The notes beneath the pieces were generated by a model. That model searched no databases. It was not told where the DNA came from and saw nothing but the letters and a program-made list of their open reading frames with translations. Below, piece after piece: positions 1 through 11,446 of a DNA stretch of 64,000 nt. Made by a program: the position numbers and the translations under genes. Position 1 is the stretch's first letter; every line of letters starts with the position of its first letter. Source of the stretch: Aselliscus stoliczkanus (lineage: Eukaryota > Chordata > Mammalia > Chiroptera > Hipposideridae); NCBI GenBank assembly GCA_033961575.1, contig CM066727.1, positions 156,907,434 through 156,971,433 on the forward strand. The letters run 5' to 3'.

Positions 1-799
1 TTCTGTTAATAACTATCTGTAAATAACATGAATTCAGGACTAAGATTTTCATTACTATAGGGATCAATATTGATTTTAATTACCTTTCACATTTGTTAGA
101 AAGAAATCAGAGTCTCATTTGTGTAATTGCTTGGAGCTGTGTTGTCCTTTTTTAAAGGGCTGCTTGTTAGCTTTCATCCAGGAGATGGCAGTATGCCTTT
201 CATTTGGGGACTTGGACTTGAAATCTTACACTTCCTCCCATAAGCTGTCTTGCATAATAGGATGGTACATTGTGAAATCCATAATGTAATGTGTTCATTG
301 ATCTACTATATTAAAACATTAATACAAAAAAATTTAATCTGAATGATAGGAACGGGTTGTATATAAATTCATTAAATTATTTTTATCAATCAAATAGTGA
401 GCACTTAATATTGTGCTGGATATTCAGTGGGTAAAATACAAATATGTGATCTTGAAAGGCTAATAAAAATGAAACAAGATGGTTATATGTTAAATGAATT
501 AGGAGTTAAGAGAAAGGAGAGATTACTGTGGTCTGACATTGGCAAGAGGACTTCTCACATGGGGTGGTAATTAAAGTGATGGTAGGAACTTTTGGATAAA
601 GATGGGGGGTTAAGCACATTCATTTTTCTTCCTTTCTCGCGAATCCTACTAAAACAATAGTAAAGGGTTAAAAAATTAATAAATCATAAACAGCAAAAAG
701 AAAGGCAACGGCATTAAGAAATGAGATAGCAACAAATTTTGAAAAGATAAAGGTGGAGGGAGTTATAAAAAGGATTTGCATGAAGGAGCATAAGGAAGG
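1..799. other. unassigned AT-rich non-coding DNA
   Basis: I see no gene here. A weak match to the antisense L2 3' end lies near 391-440 (pattern 'gtgagcacttaatattgtgctgg'-like, diverged). The rest is AT-rich spacer without repeats I can name. Confidence 0.5.
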
Positions 800-1151
800 T
801 GTTATGGATGGAATTGTGTTCCCTGAAAAAGTTCATATGTTGAAGTCCTACCTCTATCTAGTACCTCAGAATGTGACTATATTTGGAGATAAAGTCCAAA
901 AAGAGGTAATTAAGTTAAAATGAGGTCATTAGGGTGGACCTTAATCCAATATGGTGGTTGTCGTTATAAGAAATTAGAGGGAAGACCATGCAAAGATAGG
1001 GAAGAAGTGGCCATCTGTAAGCCAAGGAGAGAGGCCTGAAGACACTTGATCTCGGACTTCTAGCCTCCAGAATTGTGACAAAATAAATTTCTGTTTTTTA
1101 AGCCCCATAATCTATGGTACTTTGCTATGGCAGCCCTGGCAAACTAATACA
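800..1151 (+). mobile_element. solo MLT1 LTR (ERVL-MaLR)
   Basis: A solitary old retroviral-type LTR. It begins TGTTATGG and ends CTAATACA, and carries MLT1 landmarks: 'gttcatatgttgaagtcc' near the start, 'acttctagcctccag' and 'aaataaatttctg' (with a polyadenylation-type AATAAA) near the end, and 'ggcagccctggcaaac' at the 3' end. An exact 5-bp direct repeat, GAAGG, flanks it at 795-799 and 1152-1156, as expected for an LTR-element insertion. No internal viral sequence remains, so it is the product of LTR-LTR recombination. Confidence 0.9.
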
Positions 1152-1210
1152 GAAGGTAGTACATTCCAGAACCCTTGAGAGGCTCTGGACTAGGGGAAGC
1201 CAGGTGCAAT

Positions 1211-3770
1211 TAAGGGGAGATGTCTATTATTAATTTGGGGAAATTCATGGTCTATTGCTTCTAATATTCTTTCTTCTGGTATTCCTATTACATGTATGTT
1301 ATACCTTTTGTAATTGTCCCTCAGTTCTTGAATATTCTAATCTGTTTTTTCCATTCCTTTTTCTCTTTGCATTCCAGTTTTGGAAGTTTTGTGTTCTACA
1401 TTTAGATCCATGATCCATTTTGAGTTAATTTTTGTGAAAATTGCACTGGCTAATTGCACTGGCCAGATCTCCCAGTATGCTGAATAAGAGTGGTGGGAGT
1501 GAACATCTTTGCCTGCCCCCAACCTTAGAGGGGAAACAGTTTTTCACCATTAAGTATAATGCTGGTTGTAGATTTTCGTTTTGTTTTTGTAAATACTCTA
1601 TCAAGTTGGAGAAAGGTCCTTCTGTTTCTGTTTTTCTGAGAGGTTTTTAAAAAATCAAGAATGGATGTTAAATATTTTCAAATAGTTTTTCTGTATTATT
1701 GATAAGATTGTGTGTGATTTTTTTTTTCCCCGTTAGCTTTTTGATATGGAGGGTTACATTGATTTATATTCAAGTATTAAACTAGCCTTGCATCCCTGGA
1801 ATAAAACTCACTGTGTCATGGTGTAGAATTTTCTTTATATAATACTGAATTTTATTTGCTAATATTTTGTTAAGGATTATTTTACTCTATATTCATGAGG
1901 GATATTGGTTTGTAGTTTTCTTTTTTTTGTACTTTGTCTGGTTTTGGTGCCAGGGTAATATTAGCTTCATAAAATGAATTCGGAAATATTATCTCTTATT
2001 TTCTGGAAGAGATTGTGCATAATTGGTACTAATTCTTCAAACATTAGATTACATTCTCTAGAGAAACAATCTGGGTCTAGAGATTTACAAATTAAAAAAT
2101 TTAAATATTATCAAATTATTTCATAATTGAATGATAATGGTAATTTGTGTTATTTGAGGTATTGATCTATTTCTTCTAAGTTTTCAGATATGTGTATAGA
2201 CTTGTTTATTGTATTTTCTTATACTTGAAATAATTTCAATTATTTTAAATTTGTTGAGATTCGTTTTATAGCATATGATTTGTGGGCACTTGAAAAAACT
2301 ATGGACTCTGCTGTTGTGGGTAGAGTATTTTATAAATGCCAACCTGTTGGTTGATGGTGTTGAATTCTTCTGTATCTGTGCTGATTTTTTTTGTCTAGTT
2401 CTATCAGTTGTTGAGAGAGGAGTGTTGAAGTCTCCAACTATAATTGTGGGTTTGTCTATTTCTCATTTCAGTTCTCTCAGTTTTGTTTTTTTTTACACAT
2501 TTTGCCACTCTGCTGTTTGGTACATACACATTTAGGATTGCTATGTCTTCTTGGTGGATTAATCCCTTTGTCATTATGTAATGTCCCTTGTTTCTAGTAA
2601 GTTTCTTTGTTCCAAAATATCCTTAGTATACCATTCCTGCTTTCCTTTGATTAATGTTTGCATGATATGCCCTTTCCCCATCATTTTACTTCCAACCTTC
2701 TTGTATCATTATATTCAAAGTGAGTTCTTGTACGCAGCATATAGTTAGGTCATGTTTGGCAATTCAGTCTGTTGGTCTCTATCTTTTAATTTGTATATTT
2801 AGACTATTTATATTTAATGTAATTATTGATATGTTAGGATATGTCTGCCATTTTTTTTTTGTTTTCTGTTCTTATTGTTTTTTCATTTCTGTTTTTTTGG
2901 CCTTTCTTTGTGCTACTGGAACATATTTTAAATTCCATTTTGATTTATTTATCTTTTCTTTAAAAGTATATCTTTTAATATAGCTTTTTTATTGATTGCT
3001 CTTAGTTTTATATATATATATATATATATATATAACTTACCACAGTGTACAGTGGTGTCATTTTACCAGTTTGAGTGAAGTATAGGAACCTTACCTCTCT
3101 TTATGTCCCTTTACCTCCCCTATTTATAGTGTATGTCTTACATATTTTCTCTACATACATTTAAAACCTTATCAGACAATGTTATAAAGTCCTGACTCTC
3201 TGTTAGGCCTCCTTTGATGCCACCCCATCTGGGAGGGGGATGCGCATCTCATTACTCCTGGGTGGGGCTCCAAGTCCAATGGTCCCATGTGGTCTCCATT
3301 GATGTCATGAAGAGTTGGCATGCTAGTTACTGGCCAGTGGGGATAAAACTCCTGGCTCCCTACTTGGCTTTTCTTACACCAGCCGCCTGGGGTGTTGGAG
3401 CTCCTCACTAGGCCTTGAGGGTGGGAGCCTCGGCTTCCAGCTTGGATTTTGCTGATTGGAACGAGAGAAGAGCCACAGATTTTCCTGTGATATTTGTCTG
3501 GAGTAGAACAGCTATTATCTAAAAGTTTCTGTCTTGCTCCTTTCCCGCTCCTTTGTCTAGAGAGAGCAGACTGTTGGAGGGCTTTTTTTGGTATGTGCCC
3601 ATTGATGTTTCCAGGTTGCTGACCCCTTCAGCAACACATTTGGGATATATGAGGCAAAAAGACAGCCCAGAGTATTCACCTCTTTGGGTCCCAAAGTCCC
3701 TAGTCAATCTGCCTTCTCTCTACCTTTTAGTCTTCTTATATTTGATTTATAAATAATGGTCAGGGTTTTT
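1211..3770 (-). mobile_element. old L1M LINE, antisense, degenerate
   Basis: The plus strand reads as the reverse complement of an old L1. From left to right it passes through ORF2 reverse-transcriptase sequence (about 1380-2100, with signatures such as 'ccttgcatccctgga' and 'gatattggtttgtag'), ORF2 N-terminal endonuclease-region sequence (about 2240-2990), and a GC-richer part (about 3180-3770) resembling L1M 5' sequence. The first 170 bp look like a displaced ORF1/5' fragment, so the element is rearranged or composite. Many stops and indels make it non-functional. Confidence 0.75.
3008..3034. repeat. (TA)n microsatellite
   Basis: About 13 TA dinucleotides in a row inside the antisense L1M. 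Confidence 0.95.
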
Positions 3771-3839
3771 CATTGTACTTAGCAGAAAAAATAGGGAAAA
3801 GTACACCTACCATTAAGTGTTTGAAAATATTTTATGTAC

Positions 3840-4686
3840 TTGCAGACTTAATCTCACCCAAAAGCTTAAGTCAAAATCTCTGCATCATGCTTGGTCCCTC
3901 GCTTTCTCTCATTTTCCATCAGTAGCTCCTCTTAGCTCTATCCTTGAAACATATTCAAATTCCCTCCTCTCCATCTTCACTTCCATCAGTCAAGGTCAAG
4001 TTAGCAGCTCTTTCCTAAGCTACTACAGTTAGGAGTAAGTGGTCTTCCTGCCTCCATTCTTGCCCCTACAAATTCTCTACACATGTTAGAATAAACTTTT
4101 AAAAACAAATCACTTTATGTCACTACCCTGGTTAAGAACCTCTAAATGGTTTTTCATTGCACTTTGAATAAAATGTGAATTCCTTATCCTGGTTTTATTA
4201 AATCCTAGTCTTCTTAAGTCCCCACAATATCTACCCCTTGCCCACATCTCCAACTGCATCTCCCCCACTCTCCCCTTAAGTCAAAATGCTCCCGTATGCT
4301 TCCTTCATTTTTCTCTCCAGCACTGCTATCTTGTACCAGCCTCAGGGACTTTGCACTTGGTGGTGCAGAGCCCAGAGTGCTCTTCTCCCAGATCTTCACC
4401 GGGCTCCTGATGTTCATGTGAACTCCAGTTTAAACATGACCTTCTCTGAGAAGTCTTTCCTACTGCTGCCCTTACCTAAATAACTTTCTGTATCAGCATC
4501 CTGTTTAATTTTCTTCAGCGTGTTTATCACTAATATTTCTGCTATATTTATTTATTTATTAGCCATCAGCTATCTTTTCCCTCGGAGACATAAATTCCAT
4601 GAGATTAGGCTCATTGCCTATCCTGTTTACTGAAATACCCTGAGGATATAGTAGCTAAATAATTGTTACTGAATGGATGAATTTAA
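3840..4686 (+). mobile_element. L2 LINE 3' end, sense
   Basis: Diverged L2 3' region. Recognisable parts are 'tcactaccctggttaagaacc', 'cctcagggactttgcac', 'cttctctgagaagtctttcc', 'tgtttatcact' and the terminal '...taaataattgttactgaatggatgaa'. It covers the ORF2 C-terminal part and the 3' UTR, with no open frame. Confidence 0.8.
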
Positions 4687-4699
4687 TCAAGTCCTAGTG

Positions 4700-4845
4700 A
4701 TTTTGTACAACAGTGTATGCTGGGTGCAAGACAGTATTTCACACCTGACATGTCACTGAATCTGAACACTGACCTTTTGTTGCAGATATCTTTGTCACCT
4801 TTTATAAAGGAGGAAACTGAGGCTTGGGGAGATTTAGTACTTCCT
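4700..4845 (-). mobile_element. MIR SINE fragment, antisense
   Basis: Contains the MIR antisense hallmark 'aggaggaaactgaggcttgg' and adjoining conserved core. It is very diverged. Confidence 0.6.
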
Positions 4846-5235
4846 GAATGTTAATGAATTCAATTCCATTTACATTTAGTGAGGGTACAACCTATGCTAG
4901 GCACAGTGCATGATACCAGGAATACACATGGGAAGAAAGTAGGGGTCTTGCCCTCTAATTGCTCAGTCTGCTGTGGGAGACAGAGCACAAACCACTCATT
5001 GTACTACAATGTGATGTGTGAATAAACGGTGGTAAGCCTTATTCCAAAGGTAGGAACAAAGCAGTAAGAGATAAAGAATTGTGTGACTAATTTTGCGGGA
5101 CGGTTGGATGAAGATTTTGAAAAGCTTTACAGAGAAGCTAACATTTGAGCTAGGCCTTCAACGATGAGTACAATTTTGCCAGGTGAAGAAGGAGCGATAA
5201 GAGTTTTCCAGGCAGAGAGACGAGAGAGACGTGAA
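4846..5235 (-). mobile_element. L2 fragment, antisense
   Basis: Pattern of the reversed L2 3' end: 'agtgagggtacaacctatgctaggcacag' variants, then 'acatttgagctaggcctt' and 'ttccaggcagagagac'. Boundaries are approximate. Confidence 0.6.
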
Positions 5236-5870
5236 AGCGGAGAGTCTTGAAAGAGCACACATCCCAGCCAGTTAGCTGTTTCAAAGCCGGACTTTCACAC
5301 GTTTATTAAAGTGAATCTGGCTGAAGAACTGTATAAATAGACTTCCATTCTTCTCTGAGTTAATGAATTTTTGATCTGTCTCCAAGAGTCAATAGAGTTT
5401 GCTTTGTCTAAGATTTTGCTTTCAAAGTTTTACGTGATTTTTCCTCAGCCTCTTCTATTTGAATGAATTATGGCTGCACCATGTAAAATGGTAACCCACA
5501 CATATCCCTGGTTGGCTTGTTCCATCGGCTGGGCACAGGTGATATGCTCTGTCTAGAGGAGGCCCCCTTATACCTGCCAATATGACCACACAGGAGGAAA
5601 ACCCGGAACTGGGATGTTTTGCTATGGAGTCAACCTTGCTGACTGCAACACAAATCTTGCTGGGGAGAGAAACACATAAAACTGTTATTGGATATTTACA
5701 TCTTCATAAGAATGAGTTTGTGAGCACCTTCCCTCTAGCCAGGGTCCTTAGGGACAAGGGAATGGGCCTTTGGTTGTGGGAAAGTGACAAGGGAGAGTAT
5801 CAAATGTATGCCAGGTAAGGAGCTCGGTGCTCTGGTGCTTTTTTTCATTTTAATACTATCACCACTGTTC
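5236..5870. other. unassigned non-coding DNA
   Basis: A 78-codon frame starting at 5582 has no recognisable domain or codon bias and is treated as chance. No other structure seen. Confidence 0.5.
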
Positions 5871-5990
5871 TCTTAAATTTATACACTGGCTAACTGGGGC
5901 ACATAGAGGTCGAGTAGCTTGACTGAGGTCACACTGCTAACAATAGTAAAACTGGAATTGAAAACCAGGTCTGGCTCCAAACTATGCCTA
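5871..5990 (-). mobile_element. MIR fragment, antisense
   Basis: Antisense MIR core: the '...ggcacatagaggtcgagtagcttgac' pattern followed by 'aggtcacactgctaac'. Confidence 0.6.
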
Positions 5991-6960
5991 CCTCTTGCAG
6001 TATCATGGGTCAGTGGCGGTGGTGTGCATGGGAGGAAAGAGCGGTAAGGAGGTAGACCATGGAGGTCCAAGTTCACTCAGTTCACAGTCACACTGTGGGT
6101 TAACCCTGAAAATACTACCTTCTTTCTAATCCAGGACTTGTCCCTTTAACTTTATCTATCCATTGATCTTGAGCATTTGGAAGAGTAGAAGCGTTATGTG
6201 GACATACTGACAAAATTCTGGGTAAGAAAGAATGTGCCAGGTAAGTGGCCTGTGGGCTTACTTCCTGTGGTGAACCTGTGGCTTGGAGATAATCAGGAAA
6301 TCTTTTTCATCAGATGGCACATCACAGATGAGAAAAGCAAGGCCACTTGAGTCAGGCAGACAGTGTGAGGTACAGACTGGCTTAAGCCCGTTGCCCCCCA
6401 TCCTTGGGAAGGCTGCTGTGAGTCTCCCCCATGTTCCTTTCCTGCTTTTACTCGGCTCCTTTGGCAGCCAACATGACTGCAGAACCTGTCATCCAGAAAT
6501 GAAGAATGCAGTCCCCAGGGAAATGGCCTCTGTATGTTACATGCATTTTGTCCTCCAGAGATTAGAGAGGGTTGTGCGCACAACCAAAGAAGAAAGCTAT
6601 TGTGCAGATTGTGGGTAGGGGGCACCCCACTCCACTCCTTAGCAATGGCACGTCCTTCTCCTACTCCTTGTATTGTAGGTGTGCAAAAAATGCAGAAGGC
6701 CTTCAATTTGCAGTTTTCTGTTCTGCAGTGTCTCTAGGGTTTCCAGCCACCAATCCAGGCTCTCAGTGTGCCCTTGGGATAATGTCAGGGTTTCAGTCCC
6801 CTGCAGGATACACCATTCTGTACCTTCTTCCTTAGACTCTTTTACTTCTTTAGGCAAAAAGCGTTTTATTCAGTGACTGTTACATGTACCTTGAGCACAT
6901 CACTAAAGGTTGTAGATTCAGTGCTAAAGGAGACAATGTGGGCTCTTTATTACAATGAAA
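5991..6960. other. unassigned non-coding DNA
   Basis: Contains several overlapping chance frames on both strands (up to 137 codons). None shows a domain or a plausible exon structure. Confidence 0.5.
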
Positions 6961-7414
6961 ATAAAATCTCACCTGCAGCATCAGGTAGGCACTCCTTGTT
7001 CATTTTGCTCCAGCTACAAGAGCCTCTTTCTATTTCTTGAACATGCCTTAGGCTTTTTCCTGGGTCTCTCTCCCTGCCTTGTCTTGCAGATCTCAGCTCA
7101 AATGTTACCTCCCAAGAGAGGTCCTTCCAGATCACTCAGATGGAAGCTACACTCTCCCTCCTGGCCACACACCTCACTACTCATTCTCTAGCCAGCATAT
7201 CTGCTTCTGTTATTGCAATCTTAACATTTATCACTACCCGATTTATCTTTTTATTAGTTACTTGTGTCTTGTTTGTTTTCTAACCTCTGGAATGTTAGCT
7301 TCTTGCCAACAGGGAACTTGCCTGTTTACTCTTGGCACTTTGAATAGCTTAGAATAGTCTGTAGTAGTTGCTCATTAAATTTTGTTGAATGAATGAATGA
7401 ATGAATGAATGAAT
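6961..7414 (+). mobile_element. L2 LINE 3' end with (TGAA)n tail
   Basis: Good L2 match in sense: 'cttgcagatctcagctcaa', 'atgttacctcccaagagagg', 'catttatcactacc', then 'gctcattaaattttgttgaa' running into (TGAA)n at 7386-7414, the typical 3' terminus of L2. 5'-truncated. Confidence 0.85.
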
Positions 7415-7439
7415 GGCACTGTTCCTGCCTTTGTGCTTG

Positions 7440-7569
7440 CAGTTTAGAGAGGTGGTGTTGCATCAGAACAGAGATTCAAGAGTCAGACAGCCGGGCTCTG
7501 AGTTCCAGCTCTGGGGCTAATGATCCGAAGTCCTTGAACTTTAGATTCTTCATCTTTAAAAAGAAGATA
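7440..7569 (+). mobile_element. MIR SINE, left part (split)
   Basis: Sense MIR: 'agagtcagacagccgggct' through 'agattcttcatctttaaaaag'. It stops at a TA dinucleotide where the MITE begins, and continues at 7737. Confidence 0.75.
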
Positions 7570-7736
7570 ACATATTTTGCTGTGAATAATGCTCTCCCTT
7601 GTACAATGCACCCCTACGTTTTTGGCCCAAACATTCAGGGAAGTGGAATTTGTACTACCCGTGTATAATGCACATCCTTATTTTTCCCCTCACAAAGTTG
7701 GGCAAAAAAGGACTCATTGTACACAGCAAAATATGG
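7570..7736. mobile_element. Tc1/mariner-type MITE, TA-flanked
   Basis: A 167-bp non-autonomous DNA transposon. The left end 'catattttgctgtg' (7571-7584) is perfectly complementary to the right end 'cacagcaaaatatg' (7722-7735), and further in 'aataatg' faces 'cattgta'. TA dinucleotides flank it (7568-7569 and 7737-7738), matching the Tc1/mariner target rule. It has no coding capacity, and I cannot name the family. Confidence 0.8.
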
Positions 7737-7850
7737 TAATAATAAAACACCTGCGTTACAGGGTTGATGTGACGATTCATTGAGAAAATTCATCTAAAGA
7801 GCTTGGCATTGGGTTTGCAACATAGCCAGTGATGATAAATGTTGTATTTT
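7737..7850 (+). mobile_element. MIR SINE, right part (split)
   Basis: Continues the MIR at 7440: 'acagggttgatgtgacgatt', '...aaagagcttggcattg', 'agtgatgataaatgttg'. Joining it to the left part restores a collinear MIR. Confidence 0.75.
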
Positions 7851-8062
7851 ATTATTGGTGGGAGCGCATCTAACGAGAATACAATAAAATGTAAAGGATG
7901 CAATAAAATGAAATAAATGGGAGCGGCGAGGTGGAGGGCAGGCTCCCCCAAATGAAGTGACATCTCAGGTGAGACCTGTTTCAGAAAGGTTTCGTTGAGG
8001 ACCATGTCCAGCCAGATATGCCCATGACCCAAATCAACAAACCACTTTGAAGGAGAGATGTT

Positions 8063-8213
8063 TTTTTGTTTTGTTTTTTAGCTGAGTCATCCTGCCACCT
8101 GTTGGCAACTCAATCGCAACTCAGCTCCGGCTGGCATCAAACCACAGTTGCTCAGAGCTCAGCTCGCACTCTTGAGCGAGCTCTTAACCAACTGAGCCAC
8201 TCGGCCGGCCCTC
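8063..8213 (-). mobile_element. tRNA-derived SINE, about 145-bp monomer
   Basis: Reversed bat-type SINE. The plus strand shows poly-T, then 'agctgagtcatcctgccacc', and ends with the tRNA-like head 'aaccaactgagccactcggc'. The 16-bp direct repeat 'ttgaaggagagatgtt' flanks it exactly (8047-8062 and 8214-8229). The A-tail is joined inside the A-box of what would be a second tRNA module. Confidence 0.9.
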
Positions 8214-8229
8214 TTGAAGGAGAGATGTT

Positions 8230-11200
8230 AATAATGAGTGTCCTCATTCACATCCCTGGGAGGACCAGACCAAGGTTCTCCTTGCCCCTTAGTAGCCCCT
8301 GTCCGTTTACCGACAGCCCGAGAACCAGGCTGTGCATCACAGTGGAGGCAGCAGCCCCACAGCCGTGAGCACACTGGTTAGGGATGCAGATGAGTGACTT
8401 TAATAACCGATGTGGTTGAGATTACTGTCTCTCATCTAGAGTCTGAGTCACATATGGGAAGAAACAGACTAGCCCTTTATTTGCTGTCTGTTCAGATTTC
8501 ATGCTTCCTTCTGCATGCTCTATCTATATTAAATCTCTGTTTCACTGGGAAGCCCTTTGGCTGTTAGCTCCTATTTTTGGAATAGTAGTCAAGACTTGGA
8601 TCTCTAAAAAAGGAGGCCCCGGGGCTCCTGCTGAAGTCTGGGCTCCCTGCTGACTGCTCTGCGTATTCAGCCAGACCAGAGAGTGGCTCTGAGGTTAGTG
8701 GTTTTCTTTTCCTGCCACTGGGAAATTGTTCAGCCAGGGACTCCAGTGGTATCTCGAAGCCAAGCCTTCGTCCATCAGTAGTTTCAGGATGTCCCCCACA
8801 GGCTTTGAAGCCAGAGTCCCCAGGACAGCATTGAGGCTCTGCCTTTCAGGCTTGCCTGGCTCTTTTTTGGATGAGTAGATAGACTCCCCATGAAGAATGA
8901 TATGTAATCATAGCAAGCTGGAGATCGGCAGGGCGAAGAAGTGAACCTGGAGTGTCAGATCTGCAATACTTACTGGCTCGGGAATGTTGCAAAGGCCAGC
9001 TGTTAGCAGTCTGGGTCCTGTTGCTATTTTCAGTAACACCTGGGTGGAGCTGGCGGTGGGGATAGGGGGTAACCAATGGCGCTCCTGTGGGCCACGTATA
9101 TGTGTGTGGGGGGTCTCTCTTACAGGCCAGATGGGGTGGGACTAAGCGGCCGTGATTTGGTTTTCCCTTGAAGCATTTATCCTAGGATGGCCACTGCCAC
9201 ACTGAGCCGAGCTCCCAGGGTTGGGGATTAAACTTGAAAATTCAGACCCACAAGAAGATACAAAACCCCTTTTTTTGGTTCCCCCCAGCAGAACTTGGAT
9301 AAACTGGCATTTTCAAAAGGACTTTACCAAATTCCAAGAGTGAACATAGACTATAAATGAAGAAGGTACTAGAGGCATGAAAAGCTCAGCTCACATAGTC
9401 CATGTCCCTTACGTCTTCCTGTGGGTAGCCTGCACCATTGTACTGTGTCCTCCTGTGTTCCCTGGTGTCAGCTCCTAGACTGCCTCCATCTGCCAGAGTC
9501 TGTTCTCTCTTTTCGGTGCCAGTCTGGTTTTTCAGATGTCAGCACTCGGTTCCCCTGATCCTTTCAGTTCTTCAAGATCAAGGCCAAGGAAAAAGGCTAA
9601 TTCTGCCTCTCAGGTGGGGACTGAGTTTTAGATTCTGTCTAAAGATGGGTCTTTCTCCAGCCACCCAAGACGATGCTTTATTTCAGGTGAGATCCTTTCT
9701 CTACTTAGAGAAAGCAGTTTTGGCCTTCACATGTCTCAGGGTGAAACAGGAAGAGCAATCATTCAAGAACTGCCCACTTACAGCTTTGTGGAGGAATTCG
9801 CTGATAAATGAGCCTCTAATGGGGCAAATTTGAAGAGTGAAAGCCTAGAAAGACCATTTGGGAAACTTTCCCTCGTCCTCAGTGACTTTCTCAGAGTATC
9901 TCTGTTTTGGTGTCATTCATGACATTCGCACCTTTAATGCATTTCTTGTCATTATGCCAGTGAGCTTTTATAAGCTTCTCAGCAGGTGGGTTTTCCACAT
10001 TGTATGGCATGTGAAGACTGTCACCTTCATCAAGTGGAAGGAACATTGTCTCTGGTGGGTGATGGGGATGGTGGAAGGTATTTCTTCCACTGTAAGATGA
10101 AGGGTATACTGGACTGGGTGGTTTCCACATTTTCACTCCTAAAGGTGCATTTTGTATCTGTTGTATCTCAGCGAGCCCCTTATTGTTCTACCAGACGCAC
10201 TGAATTTGACAAAGTACTTACTTTCACACTTTTTCTTGGTCCAGGCCTCCTCAGTCAGCCATTCATTTTTATGACATAACCAGTATTACGACATTGAGGT
10301 ATTACAATTCCAGTGCAAAGCAAAGAGACTTGGATGTCTTCATTAATAGCTAAGCTGTGCTAGCAAATGTGATTTTTTGGTCATGTTTTAAAGTAGCAAT
10401 GTATTCTTTTTAGAGGTCTAAAGGGATGCCAAATAAGGTGGTTGGAGGAGGAGTTGGTTGACGTGAGCTGAAATGGGTTGGTACGGACTGGCGTAGTTGT
10501 GGGTGATGGACATGGTTGTGTGACTAGCTTGGGAAGGCAGTGGGGAGGAAAGAGGCACTGCAGGCAGGGTACTGTGGTGGCGTTGTGACTGGCGTGTGCA
10601 AGAGTCATGCAAGATGGGGTTTAAAATGGGGCAGCTTTTTGGACATTCTCCAACACCAAACAATGGAGCCTGGACTAGAATCTGGAGACAAAGGGGAGTC
10701 TTGAGAGGGATTTGAGCTCAGAAGTCATCTGATGAGCTTGCCTTTAGGAAGTTGGTCTGGCTGCAATGTGTAAGATGATTGTATTAATTGTAATTGCTGC
10801 GTGGTAGACAGCAGTGTATTGAATGAAGAAACCATAACATGAATATTTTATTTACAAAAGCATAATTTTTACATTATGTTGTGGTAGGAGACTATTTTCA
10901 GCTACTAATGGATATTTTCACCCTCTCTGAATTTCCCTCTGTCTCTTCCTGCACTCCTTACCACAGGGAGGGGGATGTGGTGGAGATGTATAATGTGAGG
11001 ATCTTCTTGAGTTCCGTTTTCAAAAGTCTAAACCCCAAGAAATAGGAAAAAGATTCTGAAGAATACATCGAAGTTCATGGCCAGAAAGAGCCTGTACCTT
11101 GCTTCTCAGTCAGCCATGTGGAGCCTTGCAGGGGCAGGCAGTCTCCTGGGAGCTCTGAGCAAGCTCCATGTGGCTTTCAGCAACTCCCCAAAGGCCTGGG

Positions 11201-11446
11201 ACTCAAAGGGCTTCATGCACAGCACCCAGTTTGAATGGATGCCACAGTCACCAGAGGGGACACTGTCCCCACAGCACCTGGCACTGGGTGAGGTTCCGGA
11301 ATCGTGGCTGAGTAGGGAAACCACACTTCTCCTGTGTGTTTGTTTCTCCTTTACTCTCACACTACTGCCACTTACAACACTGCAGACACCAGGTGTGTGG
11401 GGTATTTCCCCCCATGCCAAGCAATTCTCTGTGATACTAGGTGGGT
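8230..11446. other. unassigned non-coding DNA, 3.2 kb
   Basis: The longest stretch without a repeat I recognise. Frames of 116-131 codons (9438-9833 plus, 11077-11460 plus, 11106-11456 minus) lack domains and overlap one another on opposite strands, so I do not call genes. It is a candidate interval for conserved non-coding elements, which cannot be judged from one sequence. Confidence 0.5.

Noticed and set aside
6293..6706. 137-codon minus-strand frame (with a 111-codon plus-strand frame over it)
   Set aside because: No domain, composition typical of non-coding DNA, and opposing overlapping frames of similar length, as expected by chance.
9438..9833. 131-codon plus-strand frame
   Set aside because: No recognisable family, no splice or promoter context; a chance frame in an unassigned stretch.
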